From: Tetzosporium hominis
Lineage (GTDB): Bacteria; Bacillota; Bacilli; Bacillales_A; Planococcaceae
Reading direction: 5' to 3'
Assembly: GCF_002265435.1 (NCBI RefSeq)
Contig: NZ_NOKQ01000342.1
Coordinates: forward strand, 1 to 64,000
DNA: 64,000 bases
The notes below the pieces were generated by a model. That model ran no database searches. It had not been told where the DNA came from and saw only the letters and a list, made by a program, of their open reading frames with translations. Shown here in pieces: positions 52,168 to 60,776 of this stretch. The position numbers were made by a program, and so were the translations under genes. Each line of letters opens with the position of its first letter. Position 1 is the first letter of the stretch.

Positions 52168-54284
52168 AGAAAGAACGACATTTAGGAAAATGGCTGACTC
52201 TTGCCTTGTTACTGACTCTCATTCTGGCCACTATTTTTAGTTGGGCTGGACAAGGAAGAGAGCTATTGAAAGAGTTTCAAGAGACAGATGAATTTTATCA
52301 CACCTTCGAATCCGAAATTGTGACGCGGTTACCGGCCCTAGTCACAGAACCTTTAACGAAAGAAGAGCTCCTGGAATCGTATACGGTAACGAATGCAGAC
52401 ATAGAAGAATACCGCTTTCGTTACGGCAATTTAAGTACGCAAATCGAGAATATTAACAGTCAGTATGAGACAGAGCGTGGAGAGGAACTGAGTGAAGAAC
52501 TCGCTAAAGAGCGAGACGAGAAGATTGCGGATATTCGCAGAAATTTTAAAGAGGACTCCTACGTGGAAGCCAAGCTCAGGGCGGAGTGGGAAACGAAAGT
52601 CGACAATTATCTGCAAGGGCTTGCAAGAGAGCGGAAAATCTATTCAGCAAACTATCCAGGTATCGGCTATTCTCTTACGAATACCGGAAGTAATGAAACA
52701 TTTGATATGGAAGGATTTTCTTCCAACTTCCTTCAATTAACTTATGGAGGAGGAGCGGAAGGGCTCTATGCCGATCGTATCGATTATTATACACAGGACA
52801 GCGATCCTATATCAGCAGAGTTAGGTTCAATCCCTGTCAATTATAGTGGTACCGTATTTCTACCGGAATCGTATGTGTCTTCCCAGCTTGAAGATTTTAA
52901 ACAACGCAAAATCATCTTCTGGGTGCTGACGATTTTCGGAATCATTGCAGCCTTTGCGAGTGTGGTTCTTTGGAAAAAATGGAAACAGGAGTTATTAGCA
53001 AGTACATTCATGGACGAGTTTGCAAAACTACCTCATGAATTACGGGCAGCTATGGTAGGGTCTTTAGGTTTCTTTAGTTATGTTATGTTGTGGCAAGTGT
53101 CTAGAGGGCTTAATACTTATTACGGCTTTGATGACTTCACATTCTTTTTGTTCTTAGTTCTCATCGCCATCAATGCAATCATTTTGCAAAGTTTTATAAG
53201 TCTAGTACTTACGATGGACGACTTTACTTACAAAAACTCGATTTTGAATCGTTTAGTACAGAACATGAAAGGTTTGTTTTTAAACCGAAGTTTGGCGGTT
53301 CAAATGATTCTGGTTTTAGTTGTGGTGTTTTTCTGGGGGTTAGGTACTGCCTTATCTGGAGTGATCGGTGGATTGGTTTTTATCTGGATTCCCGCTACTC
53401 TATTCATCGGAATTCCAGCGTTGTACTTTGTGTTTAGTCGTATTGCCTATCTGAATCGTACGATGGCACGTACGGAATTAGTGGCAGAAGGGTTCGTAAG
53501 TGAGCCGTTTCAGGAAAAAGGTCGGTCTCGCTTGGCTGCACATGCGCGAAAGCTAAATGAAATTCGTCAGCAGCTGATTTACTCGCATTCTTCGCAAGTG
53601 AAGAGTGAACGATTGAAGTCGGAGCTGATCACCAATGTGAGTCACGATTTACGGACGCCTTTAACATCCATCATTACGTACACAGATCTATTGAAAAATC
53701 CAAATCTAACACTCGAAGAGCGCGCTCAGTATGTCGATGTGTTGGAACGCAAGTCAGCCCGTTTGAAAACTTTGATAGAAGACTTGTTCGATGTTTCGAA
53801 GATGGCCTCTGGCAACATTGAGCTTCAAAAAACGCAAGTCGACTTAGCATCATTACTCCAACAGTCTATAGCTGAACAGCAAGAAGCACTTGATAAGCAG
53901 AACTTGGACTTACGAGTATCTATTGCATCACAACCAATAATGGTACAGGTGGATGGACAAAAGATGTGGCGTGTGATGGACAATTTACTTCTAAACATCA
54001 GCAAGTATTCGATGCCAGGAACTCGAGTCTATGTAGCGCTTCAAGAATCGTTTGGAGAAGCCGTTTTAACATTCAAGAACGTATCGCAATATGAACTCGG
54101 GGATGATACGGCAGAACTTACAGAGCGCTTTAAACGTGGCGATCAATCGCGTCATACAGAAGGTTCTGGGCTCGGCCTTGCGATTGCACAGTCTATTGTC
54201 GCTTTACATGAAGGGCAGTTTGAACTGGATCTCGATGGAGATTTGTTTAAAGTGACGATTCGAATTCCTAAAGGGACGGTCTGA
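52164..54284 (+). CDS. Large multi-helix sensor histidine kinase
   Basis: The product has 706 residues: a helix (8-27), a 220-residue extracellular domain (about 28-248, with a charged coiled stretch near 95-165), six more helices between about 250 and 425, then a HisKA domain with His494 (ITNVSHDLRTPLTSIITYTDLL) and a HATPase with N box DNLLLNISKYS and G box GSGLGLAIAQS. ATG 52164 follows GGAGGATTAGG. It pairs with the OmpR-family regulator upstream. The domain layout resembles kinases of Firmicutes envelope-stress systems, but the signal is unknown. Confidence 0.93.
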   Translation: MKKERHLGKWLTLALLLTLILATIFSWAGQGRELLKEFQETDEFYHTFESEIVTRLPALVTEPLTKEELLESYTVTNADIEEYRFRYGNLSTQIENINSQYETERGEELSEELAKERDEKIADIRRNFKEDSYVEAKLRAEWETKVDNYLQGLARERKIYSANYPGIGYSLTNTGSNETFDMEGFSSNFLQLTYGGGAEGLYADRIDYYTQDSDPISAELGSIPVNYSGTVFLPESYVSSQLEDFKQRKIIFWVLTIFGIIAAFASVVLWKKWKQELLASTFMDEFAKLPHELRAAMVGSLGFFSYVMLWQVSRGLNTYYGFDDFTFFLFLVLIAINAIILQSFISLVLTMDDFTYKNSILNRLVQNMKGLFLNRSLAVQMILVLVVVFFWGLGTALSGVIGGLVFIWIPATLFIGIPALYFVFSRIAYLNRTMARTELVAEGFVSEPFQEKGRSRLAAHARKLNEIRQQLIYSHSSQVKSERLKSELITNVSHDLRTPLTSIITYTDLLKNPNLTLEERAQYVDVLERKSARLKTLIEDLFDVSKMASGNIELQKTQVDLASLLQQSIAEQQEALDKQNLDLRVSIASQPIMVQVDGQKMWRVMDNLLLNISKYSMPGTRVYVALQESFGEAVLTFKNVSQYELGDDTAELTERFKRGDQSRHTEGSGLGLAIAQSIVALHEGQFELDLDGDLFKVTIRIPKGTV

Positions 54285-54331
54285 CGGCTTTCTCGTATTG
54301 TGGTACGATGAGAGAAAAGGAGGCGGTTCGG

Positions 54332-54703
54332 ATGAAGAAAGAATTGCATGAACTGACACGTCTACCGGCAGATACGCGGTATGAAGTCTTTTTACACACA
54401 GTAGTAGAGAGCAAACAAGTATGGGGACTCTTTCAAGAAGGCTGGGCAACAGCAGAAGACTCGAAAGGTGCACAGCGCATCTTCTTCTGGCCTTCAGAAG
54501 AATTTGCACAGCAACAAGCTACTAAAGAATGGCCTGGGTTCACACCTAAACCAATCGCTTTGGATGAATTCATGGAAGCTTGGCTACCAGGTCTTGAAAA
54601 AGACGAGATTCAAATTTCTGTATTCTCTACAGCAAAAGACGAGATTTTAGTAGAAGCAGAAACACTGCTCGAAGATTTGGAAGATCTAGAGAGCGAGGCG
54701 TGA
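54332..54703 (+). CDS. DUF2750 domain protein
   Basis: The 123-residue soluble protein has ELTRLPADTRYEVFLHTVVE, VWGLFQEGWATAED, IFFWPSEEFAQ and an acidic C-terminus (EAETLLEDLEDLESEA); this matches the DUF2750 pattern. No biochemical function is known for the family. ATG 54332 follows AAGGAGGCGG. The next gene begins 4 bases after its stop, so the two are probably co-transcribed. Confidence 0.8.
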   Translation: MKKELHELTRLPADTRYEVFLHTVVESKQVWGLFQEGWATAEDSKGAQRIFFWPSEEFAQQQATKEWPGFTPKPIALDEFMEAWLPGLEKDEIQISVFSTAKDEILVEAETLLEDLEDLESEA

Positions 54704-54707
54704 GCAC

Positions 54708-55076
54708 ATGCTAAACGATAACGAAGCACTCCATGCGTTCTTTCTTGCCTTGCCTGGTACAACCCATGATTACAAAGAAGAGTGGACTGCTGATCGCTAC
54801 ATGATTGGCGAAAAGATGTATGCGATGCTTGGTGGCGACAAAGAGGGAAAGGCCATCTTGACGCTGAAAGCAGAGCCCTCTTATGCAGAAGAGCTTCGCA
54901 CCGAACATGATGCGATTGTTCCTGGGTACTATATGAACAAAACGCATTGGAACTCGATCTACCGAGATGCAGAGTTACCGGATGAGTTGACTGCGAAGTT
55001 GATTCGCCATTCGTATGAGCAGGTGTTGGAGAAACTTCCAAAACGTACGCAGCGTGAAATTTTAGGTGATTACTAA
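54708..55076 (+). CDS. MmcQ/YjbR family protein
   Basis: The 122-residue protein has LPGTTHDYKEEWTADRYMIGEKMYAML, ILTLKAEPSYAEELR and VPGYYMNKTHWNSIYRDAELPDELT, shortened here to the diagnostic YYMNKTHWNSI. These are the CyaY-like/double-wing DNA-binding fold features of the MmcQ/YjbR family. Its function is not established. It is followed by a terminator and is probably co-transcribed with the DUF2750 gene. Confidence 0.87.
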   Translation: MLNDNEALHAFFLALPGTTHDYKEEWTADRYMIGEKMYAMLGGDKEGKAILTLKAEPSYAEELRTEHDAIVPGYYMNKTHWNSIYRDAELPDELTAKLIRHSYEQVLEKLPKRTQREILGDY

Positions 55077-55079
55077 ACC

Positions 55080-55115
55080 AAATCCTCTTTCTCTTTTCGA
55101 GAAGGGGGATTTTCT
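55080..55115 (+). terminator. Terminator of the DUF2750-MmcQ unit
   Basis: A stem AAATCCTCTTTCTC/GAGAAGGGGGATTT (with wobble pairs) is followed by TTCTTC. Confidence 0.7.
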
Positions 55116-55125
55116 TCAACTATTT

Positions 55126-55143
55126 TTGTTGCATTTACAACAA
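55126..55143. promoter_or_regulatory. Candidate MarR operator
   Basis: The inverted repeat TTGTTG-N6-CAACAA overlaps the -35 (TTTACA, 55134-55139) of the MarR-family gene; the size and symmetry suit a MarR dimer. Confidence 0.6.
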
Positions 55144-55190
55144 TAATGGTTTAGATTAACTATAACAAATGACAGATCAGAGGTGAGTAA

Positions 55191-55643
55191 ATGACGGAGA
55201 TTCTTAGAGAGATTGGAATGATTGCTAGAGCTCTTGATTCCATCAGTAACATTGAGTTTAAAGAGTTTGATTTAGCAAAAGGCCATTACTTATACTTAGT
55301 CCGAATTTGCGAGCAGCCTGGCATAATTCAAGAGAAAGTAGCGGAACAAATCAAAGTTGATCGTACTACCGCAGCTAGAGCTATACAAAAATTAGAGCTT
55401 AATGGTCTGATAGAAAAACGAGTGGGAAAGTCGAACCGTAAAAATAAATATTTATACCCGACCGCAAAAGGTTTAGAAATATACCCTAATATTCTTAAAG
55501 AGCATAAGTATTCAGAGGAAGTGGCATTGAACGGCCTGAATGCGGATGAAGCAAAGCTATTAGAAAAAATGTTGGTTAAAGTTAGAGGGAATATCGAAAA
55601 AGACTGGGAAACTGTGAAAAAAGGAAACAAACGAATCTATTAA
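55191..55643 (+). CDS. MarR-family transcriptional regulator
   Basis: The 150-residue protein has a central winged HTH: IIQEKVAEQIKVDRTTAARAI for the HTH and LIEKRVGKSNRKNKYLYPTA for the wing. The flanking helices are those of MarR dimers. It is the first gene of a unit with paiA and paiB (16 bases to paiA) and carries an inverted repeat over its promoter, so it likely represses itself and the polyamine/stress genes downstream. The coding sequence is more AT-rich than its neighbours. GAGGTGAG upstream of the ATG. Confidence 0.9.
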   Translation: MTEILREIGMIARALDSISNIEFKEFDLAKGHYLYLVRICEQPGIIQEKVAEQIKVDRTTAARAIQKLELNGLIEKRVGKSNRKNKYLYPTAKGLEIYPNILKEHKYSEEVALNGLNADEAKLLEKMLVKVRGNIEKDWETVKKGNKRIY

Positions 55644-55659
55644 GAAGGATTGATTGAAG

Positions 55660-56190
55660 ATGCCATTCACTATAAGACAATGCACAATAGAAGATGCAAC
55701 CGCTATTCAACAGATAGGTCGCCAAACGTATTTTGAGACGTTCGTAGCCTACAACACAGAAGAGAATATGAACGACTATCTAGAGAAGGCATTTGCTGAT
55801 GCCAAGATTCGTCAGGAATTGGAGAATCCGCATTCTGAATGTTATGTAGTAGAAACAGATGGAGTAGCCGCCGCTTATTTAAAAATCAACCAGTTGGCTG
55901 CACAGACAGAGCCTATGGACGCTGATCATCTAGAAATCGAACGGATTTATGTTTTGCAAGAGTTTCAGAAACTTGGGTTAGGTAAACTACTTTATGATAA
56001 AGCGCTGGAGAGAGCGAAGGAACTAGGGAAATCAAAAATTTGGCTTGGTGTCTGGGAAAACAATAACAATGCTCTAGCTTTTTACAAAAAGATAGGATTT
56101 GAACGGATAGGTCAGCATTCTTTCTTTATGGGTGATGACGAACAGATTGATTACATACTCGTAAAAGTGGTGAAAGAAGAGGTGCGCTGA
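55660..56190 (+). CDS. paiA: Polyamine N-acetyltransferase PaiA (GNAT)
   Basis: The 176-residue GNAT protein has motif A in LEIERIYVLQEFQKLGLGKL and motif B in KIWLGVWENNNNALAFYKKI, followed by GFERIGQHSFFMGDDEQID. The sequence resembles B. subtilis PaiA throughout. PaiA acetylates spermidine and spermine and is linked to repression of extracellular proteases. ATG 55660 is preferred over TTG 55654 because AAGGAT is 9 bases away. The stop overlaps the paiB start (TGATG). Confidence 0.92.
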   Translation: MPFTIRQCTIEDATAIQQIGRQTYFETFVAYNTEENMNDYLEKAFADAKIRQELENPHSECYVVETDGVAAAYLKINQLAAQTEPMDADHLEIERIYVLQEFQKLGLGKLLYDKALERAKELGKSKIWLGVWENNNNALAFYKKIGFERIGQHSFFMGDDEQIDYILVKVVKEEVR

Positions 56191-56810
56191 TGTATATTCC
56201 TAAACGATTCCATATAAAAGACTCGGAGGAAATTTGGTCATTCCTGAAAACGCATAGCTTTGCGACACTTGTAACTACAAAAGAGGGACGTCCTTTGGCC
56301 ACCCATGTACCCGTGATTGTTCGAAGGGATGGTGAGAACCTGCTAATCAGTGGACACGTTGCATATGGCAATTCTCAATGGAAGACATGGGAAGAAACGA
56401 AGGAAGCACTTGTGATCTTTCAGGGACCTCATTCCTACATATCATCTTCTTGGTATGAAGAAGAGCAGGTGCCGACGTGGAACTATCAAGCCGTTCATGT
56501 TTACGGTCCGATTCGAAAACAGACCGATGAGGAACTACGAGACGACTTGAAACAGTTGATGTTTACCTATGAACAGCATAGGGAACATCCTGTTCTTTGG
56601 GAGACGGTAACACCAGAACTTCTTGAGCGAGAAATCAAAGGGATTGTAGGCTTTGTAGTAGATGCTACGGAAGTACAAGCTGCTTATAAGATGAGTCAAA
56701 ATCGAAAGGATCATGACTACGCCAACATCATTGACCAATTGAAGGAAGAGCCCGATACTGGAGCTCGCCAAGTCGCTAGTGAGATGGAACGACTAAGAAC
56801 GAGCGATTAG
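56190..56810 (+). CDS. paiB: FMN-binding negative transcriptional regulator PaiB
   Basis: The 206-residue protein has a split-barrel flavin-binding fold with HSFATLVTTKEGRPLATHVP, GHVAYGNSQWKTW and VPTWNYQAVHVYG, the hallmarks of PaiB. B. subtilis PaiB influences sporulation and protease production; the mechanism is unsettled. Translationally coupled to paiA by TGATG. A phased repeat array begins right after its stop codon, before the next terminator, so the array is probably in the paiAB transcript. Confidence 0.93.
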   Translation: MYIPKRFHIKDSEEIWSFLKTHSFATLVTTKEGRPLATHVPVIVRRDGENLLISGHVAYGNSQWKTWEETKEALVIFQGPHSYISSSWYEEEQVPTWNYQAVHVYGPIRKQTDEELRDDLKQLMFTYEQHREHPVLWETVTPELLEREIKGIVGFVVDATEVQAAYKMSQNRKDHDYANIIDQLKEEPDTGARQVASEMERLRTSD

Positions 56811-56811
56811 T

Positions 56812-56925
56812 TCCCATAAAATCATTTGGGGCATTAAATGGAAGCTCGCAGGGCACTAAACGTCGCCTCAAGGTCGTTAAATCACCAGCTTCAGTCGCTA
56901 AACTCAGCCTACCGGTCGTTAATTA
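56812..56925 (+). repeat. 21-bp phased repeat array with conserved leader, second copy
   Basis: A leader CCCATAAAATCATTTGGGGC (56813-56832) is followed by five copies of a GGKCGYTAAA-like word with TAAW cores at 56835, 56857, 56878, 56899 and 56920 (22, 21, 21, 21 bp apart). It lies between paiB and a terminator, and shares leader and word with 50930-51046. Confidence 0.82.
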
Positions 56926-56938
56926 AGAAATCCTCACA

Positions 56939-56972
56939 TCAAAAACCCCGAATCCATTTAAGATTCGGGGTT
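56939..56972. terminator. Terminator shared by paiAB and the aldo/keto reductase gene
   Basis: An 11-bp stem AACCCCGAATC/GATTCGGGGTT (56944-56954 with 56962-56972) has a good T-run on the minus strand and a short one on the plus strand. Confidence 0.85.
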
Positions 56973-56989
56973 CATTTATGTGTATTTAA

Positions 56990-57802
56990 TTAAAAATCAA
57001 TTTCGTCCGGATCTGGACCTAGACGGACATCCGTTGCGATGGCATCGATTGCTGCCATGTCGTCAGCAGAAAGCTCGAAATCAAATACAGCTAAGTTTTC
57101 GTGGATACGAGCAGGTGTGACGGATTTTGGCAACGCAATGTGACCGTGCTGCAAATGCCAGCGAAGTACGACTTGAGAAGGGGCTTTGCCATGCTTTTCT
57201 GCAAGCTCTTCAAATAGTGGGAACTCTAAGAACTTCCCTTGCATCAAAGGACTCCACGCTTCTACGTGAATGCCAGCCTCTTGTAGAGACGTCACAAACG
57301 CACGTTGTGGGTTTTGCGGATGCAATTCAATTTGATTCACCATAGGTTTCATTAGGCCAGCTTCTTCTAACTGGTCCAAGTGATGTTGCTTGAAGTTTGA
57401 AACACCAATCGACTTGATTTTGCCTTCTTCATAGAGGTCAACAAGCGCAGCCCATGCTTCTACAATACCGTCTACTGGCCAGTGCAATAAGCAAAGGTCC
57501 ATATAGTCCGTCTGCAGGCGCTCAAGGGATTCAGCAAATGCTTCTTTCGTACGACGCTCACGGATATCGTCATTCCAAATCTTACTCGTCAAGAAGATTT
57601 CTTCACGGGCAACGCCAGAAGCTGCGATTCCTTTTGCAACGCCTTCTTCATTTTTATAGACAGCCGCCGTATCGATATGGCGGTAGCCTGCACGCAATGC
57701 TTCTTCTACAGCTGATGGTGCTTCTGTATCGTTATCGACACGCCAAACGCCAAAGCCGATTTGGGGAATCTTAGTACCGTTACTTAATGTGACAAATTCC
57801 AT
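56990..57802 (-). CDS. Aldo/keto reductase
   Basis: The 270-residue NADPH-dependent oxidoreductase has the AKR motifs GYRHIDTAAVYKNEEGVAKG (catalytic Asp/Tyr), LTSKIWNDDIR (catalytic Lys), MDLCLLHWPV (His), SIGVSNFKQHHLDQL and ALPKSVTPARI. It resembles B. subtilis YvgN/YtbE-type reductases of methylglyoxal and other aldehydes. I use ATG 57802 (AAAGGAGAGG upstream). It has its own promoter and terminator. Confidence 0.94.
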   Translation of the reverse strand: MEFVTLSNGTKIPQIGFGVWRVDNDTEAPSAVEEALRAGYRHIDTAAVYKNEEGVAKGIAASGVAREEIFLTSKIWNDDIRERRTKEAFAESLERLQTDYMDLCLLHWPVDGIVEAWAALVDLYEEGKIKSIGVSNFKQHHLDQLEEAGLMKPMVNQIELHPQNPQRAFVTSLQEAGIHVEAWSPLMQGKFLEFPLFEELAEKHGKAPSQVVLRWHLQHGHIALPKSVTPARIHENLAVFDFELSADDMAAIDAIATDVRLGPDPDEIDF

Positions 57803-57830
57803 GAAAACCTCTCCTTTCGATTCGGTCTTC

Positions 57831-57858
57831 ATTTTACCACTAGTATTTCGATTCTCAA
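57831..57858 (-). promoter_or_regulatory. Promoter of the aldo/keto reductase gene
   Basis: On the minus strand: TTGAGA (57853-57858), a 16-bp spacer, then TAAAAT (57831-57836). Confidence 0.65.
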
Positions 57859-57862
57859 AACA

Positions 57863-58549
57863 TTAAAGCGTCAGGTTCCGTCGTTTAAACGTGAACGATG
57901 AAAGGGTGAAGAATACCACAGCTACTAGAGCTAAAATCACACAATGGAGTATCCAGTCGCTATTTCCTTGAATAATGGCGTTTGCATCGAGCAACGTGAA
58001 GAGAGAGAAGTTCTTCAGCCACTCATAGTCCGCGCTCAAACCACTGACGATCATCAAGACCACCATGATACCAAATAGCGCTGCACCGAGAAGGTACGAC
58101 TTCCGCGACTCATTAAACAAGGTGGAGAAGAAGAGGGCTACTGCAAATAACGCAGTCAGTCCCTTAGACATCTTGCGAACTTTCACTGAGGTATCGAGAG
58201 GGAACAAAGCACGCAGTTCTTTCTCTCGCTCGGGAGATGTTTTATCCATGCGACGAGTCAGCGTCAGAATATCTTCGCCCGTCAAGTCAGCAGGGAAGCT
58301 GATCTCTCCAGGAAGATACCCGACTAACGCTTTTACACGTTCCGAGTCGTTCCAACAATCAAAACTACCAATGGTCGCGGAACCGGAATCGGGTTTCAAT
58401 AAGCCCATCAAATGGCGGATAGCTGTGGATTTACCGGCACCATTTGGACCAATAAAGCCAAAGACGGTTCCTGGTTCAACAGTAAACGAAACATCAAACA
58501 ACCCTTGTTTCTCTGAAAACTTTTTGGTTAATGAGTGGAGCTGAATCAT
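57863..58549 (-). pseudogene. In-frame deletion chimera of an ABC ATPase and its permease
   Basis: Residues 1 to about 135 are the N-terminal half of an ABC ATPase (Walker A FIGPNGAGKSTAIRHLMGLL) that breaks off at VRKMSKG, just before the signature and Walker B would follow. The remaining 90 residues (LTALFAVALFFSTLFNESRK ... LSSFTFKRRNLTL) are the C-terminal helices of an ABC-2 permease. A deletion has joined an ATPase gene to the end of the next gene in frame. The product cannot hydrolyse ATP normally. ATG 58549 follows AAAGAGGTG. A new function is possible but unlikely. Confidence 0.88.
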
Positions 58550-58593
58550 TACGAACACCTCTTTTCAGGTTGTCTATATACCATTCGAGATAA

Positions 58594-58627
58594 TTAAAAA
58601 AACTCCTCTAGAGGTACTAGAGAAGTT
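58594..58627 (-). terminator. Terminator of the CorA-like gene
   Basis: On the minus strand an 11-bp stem (58601-58611 with 58617-58627, arm AACTTCTCTAG, one mismatch) is followed by seven T residues. Confidence 0.85.
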
Positions 58628-60069
58628 TAGAATTGGCTGCGTTTATAACGACGGTACCGTTTTCGGATGGTACCACCAAGAGTGACTAAAATCAGTAGGA
58701 AAGAAAGACCGATTCCTGTCAGTGCGACAATCAAAGAAATCCACTCGAAGAAGGAATAGCCCGGCACTTTACTCCAGTCCGTAAAGCCTTTCCAGTCTTC
58801 AATGACCAAGTTCATCCCGTAAATTCCAGAGACTACCGTGAATGTTGTCAACATGAATAAGAGGTAGTTTTGGCGCTTGTCCGCTTGATTTTCCTGCGTT
58901 CGATACAATTCGTTCAACGTATCGCGCACTTCGCGGAAGGTTTCATCCAAATGAAAAATATCGACAAAGGTCTTGGAGTGTTCTTTTCCTGTAGAACGAA
59001 CGGAGACTTCTCCGAAATAGTAGCGAGCCGAGAACTTGGAGATCATCTCGATCAATTCTTCTACGTACGATTCATCTTTCTTCCAACTGACGTTACTGTG
59101 TTCGAAAGAAAGGCGGAGCAACATGATACGGTAAAAGTAGTGCAGTAACAGATTGTAATAGTGCGTGCTCATGAATTGGCGAAGCTCATCATGCATATCT
59201 TCGGGGTCACAAACGGTCACAGTAGAATGCGTGTACTCCGATGTCACGGTATAGGTGAAGGGGGCAGAACGATCATGAGTATGCCGCTTCATATACCGGT
59301 CAATATAATCAGGTGACGTACTTGAGATAAAAGGCTCTCCTTTTAAGTTCACACCATCGAGTTGACCGAGTCTGTAAATTTGATCGTCTGTCAATTCTTG
59401 ACCTGGTGTCGCAAACAAGAACGACGAACTATACATACGTTCATCTTCAAAGTAAGGAAGAGTTCCAAAATACCCCGGCAAGCGATGCTCGCGTAATATA
59501 AAGGGATGCAGGCAAGGTATCATGTGTTCAAATATGTAATCACTAGTGGATGTATACGTGCGCTCATTTGCTCGAATGATACCGCCTTTTTCTTCTTCCA
59601 GTTTAGCTTCTACTACTCGGAAATGATGGACGAAATTTAAGAAATCATGCAAGTGATGGTTTTCGTTCACTTCTAAACGTATTGTCATCAAACCAATTCC
59701 GAAAGGACATAGGGTGATATCTAAACTGTGGATTTGAAACGGAGTGCATCGACCATCCACAAGGAGTTCGCCACTCTCTTCGAACGTGCGCGAAAAGCGG
59801 CTGAATGCTTCAGGATTTGGTTTAGAGGGAAAGAGTTTATCCTCTACAAATGGAAAAAAGTACTGTTCCAGTTCCGCGTGTCGCACTTCTATTTTATCTC
59901 CGTAAAAAGCATCTTCAAGTTCCGTCTTATCAAGACAGAAAAACGTAAAGTTTTCATTCTCAAGCTCTTCCATAAGCTCTTGTCTCTTCTTCTCATGAAA
60001 CGCAAAAGGAAACAAGAAATTGACGTAACCATGCTCAATATTTAATGGGGTCAACTCTACAGGTTTCAT
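58627..60069 (-). CDS. Divergent CorA-like membrane protein
   Basis: The product has 480 residues: a cytosolic part of about 400 residues with no motif I recognise, then two C-terminal membrane helices (about 403-425 and 442-465). The first helix ends in VSGIYGMNLVIEDW, the YGMN signature of CorA-type divalent cation channels, preceded by a long helix (TFREVRDTLNELYRTQENQA) as in CorA. The N-terminal domain is much larger than in classical CorA (about 320 residues total). Mg2+ or another divalent cation is the likely substrate. A basic tail (RKRYRRYKRSQF) ends the protein. Confidence 0.78.
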   Translation of the reverse strand: MKPVELTPLNIEHGYVNFLFPFAFHEKKRQELMEELENENFTFFCLDKTELEDAFYGDKIEVRHAELEQYFFPFVEDKLFPSKPNPEAFSRFSRTFEESGELLVDGRCTPFQIHSLDITLCPFGIGLMTIRLEVNENHHLHDFLNFVHHFRVVEAKLEEEKGGIIRANERTYTSTSDYIFEHMIPCLHPFILREHRLPGYFGTLPYFEDERMYSSSFLFATPGQELTDDQIYRLGQLDGVNLKGEPFISSTSPDYIDRYMKRHTHDRSAPFTYTVTSEYTHSTVTVCDPEDMHDELRQFMSTHYYNLLLHYFYRIMLLRLSFEHSNVSWKKDESYVEELIEMISKFSARYYFGEVSVRSTGKEHSKTFVDIFHLDETFREVRDTLNELYRTQENQADKRQNYLLFMLTTFTVVSGIYGMNLVIEDWKGFTDWSKVPGYSFFEWISLIVALTGIGLSFLLILVTLGGTIRKRYRRYKRSQF

Positions 60070-60140
60070 AGCTTACGCCTTCTTTCTCTAAAAAGCTTCG
60101 TGTACTTTCAGTGTTCCACTCTTTAGTCAAAGGTAAACGT

Positions 60141-60776
60141 TCACCCTTTAGAAATGAGGTGATGTTCATAGGCATAGATCACGGCTTGTGTCCGGTCTTG
60201 CACGTCTAATTTAGATAGAATATTGCTGACGTGGGTCTTGGCGGTTTTCAAAGTGATATAGGCATGATCCGCAATTTCTTGATTGCTGAACCCTTTTGCC
60301 ATCAAGAGCAAAATCTCCATCTCACGTTCTGTTAAATCGTCATGCAGGGAATGCTCGGGCGTACGCATACGAGCCATCATTTTCGTGGTTACTTCCGGTT
60401 CAAGAACGGCCTGACCGTCATACGTCTTGCGAATGGCTTCGGCGATATGGGAAGCTTTAGATGTTTTCAATAAGTAACTCACTGCACCTGCTTCAAGAGC
60501 CGCGTACACTTTGTCATCGTCTATAAAGCTCGTCACCATCATAATACGCGCTTCCGGCCACTCTTTGACAATAGCTGCTGTCGCTTCGGCACCTGTTTTC
60601 TTTGGCATGACCATGTCCATTAAAATGACGTCGGGATGATGTTCGAGAGCGAGATGAACCGCCTGTTCGCCGTCTGAAGCTTCCGCGACAACCTCCATAT
60701 CTGGTTGGGCCTGCAAATAGGCGGCCACTCCAATACGCACCATTTCATGATCATCTGCTAGTAGTATACGAATCAT
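60141..60776 (-). CDS. liaR: Response regulator LiaR (NarL family)
   Basis: The 211-residue regulator has phosphoacceptor Asp54 (VILMDMVMPKKTG), VTSFIDDDKV, LLKTSKASHIAEAI and a LuxR-type HTH (LTEREMEILLLMAKGFSNQE ... LKTAKTHVSNILSKLDV). It matches LiaR, the activator of the cell-envelope stress operon that responds to lipid-II-interfering antibiotics. It is the last gene of liaI-liaH-liaF-liaS-liaR; its ATG overlaps the liaS stop. Confidence 0.94.
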   Translation of the reverse strand: MIRILLADDHEMVRIGVAAYLQAQPDMEVVAEASDGEQAVHLALEHHPDVILMDMVMPKKTGAEATAAIVKEWPEARIMMVTSFIDDDKVYAALEAGAVSYLLKTSKASHIAEAIRKTYDGQAVLEPEVTTKMMARMRTPEHSLHDDLTEREMEILLLMAKGFSNQEIADHAYITLKTAKTHVSNILSKLDVQDRTQAVIYAYEHHLISKG

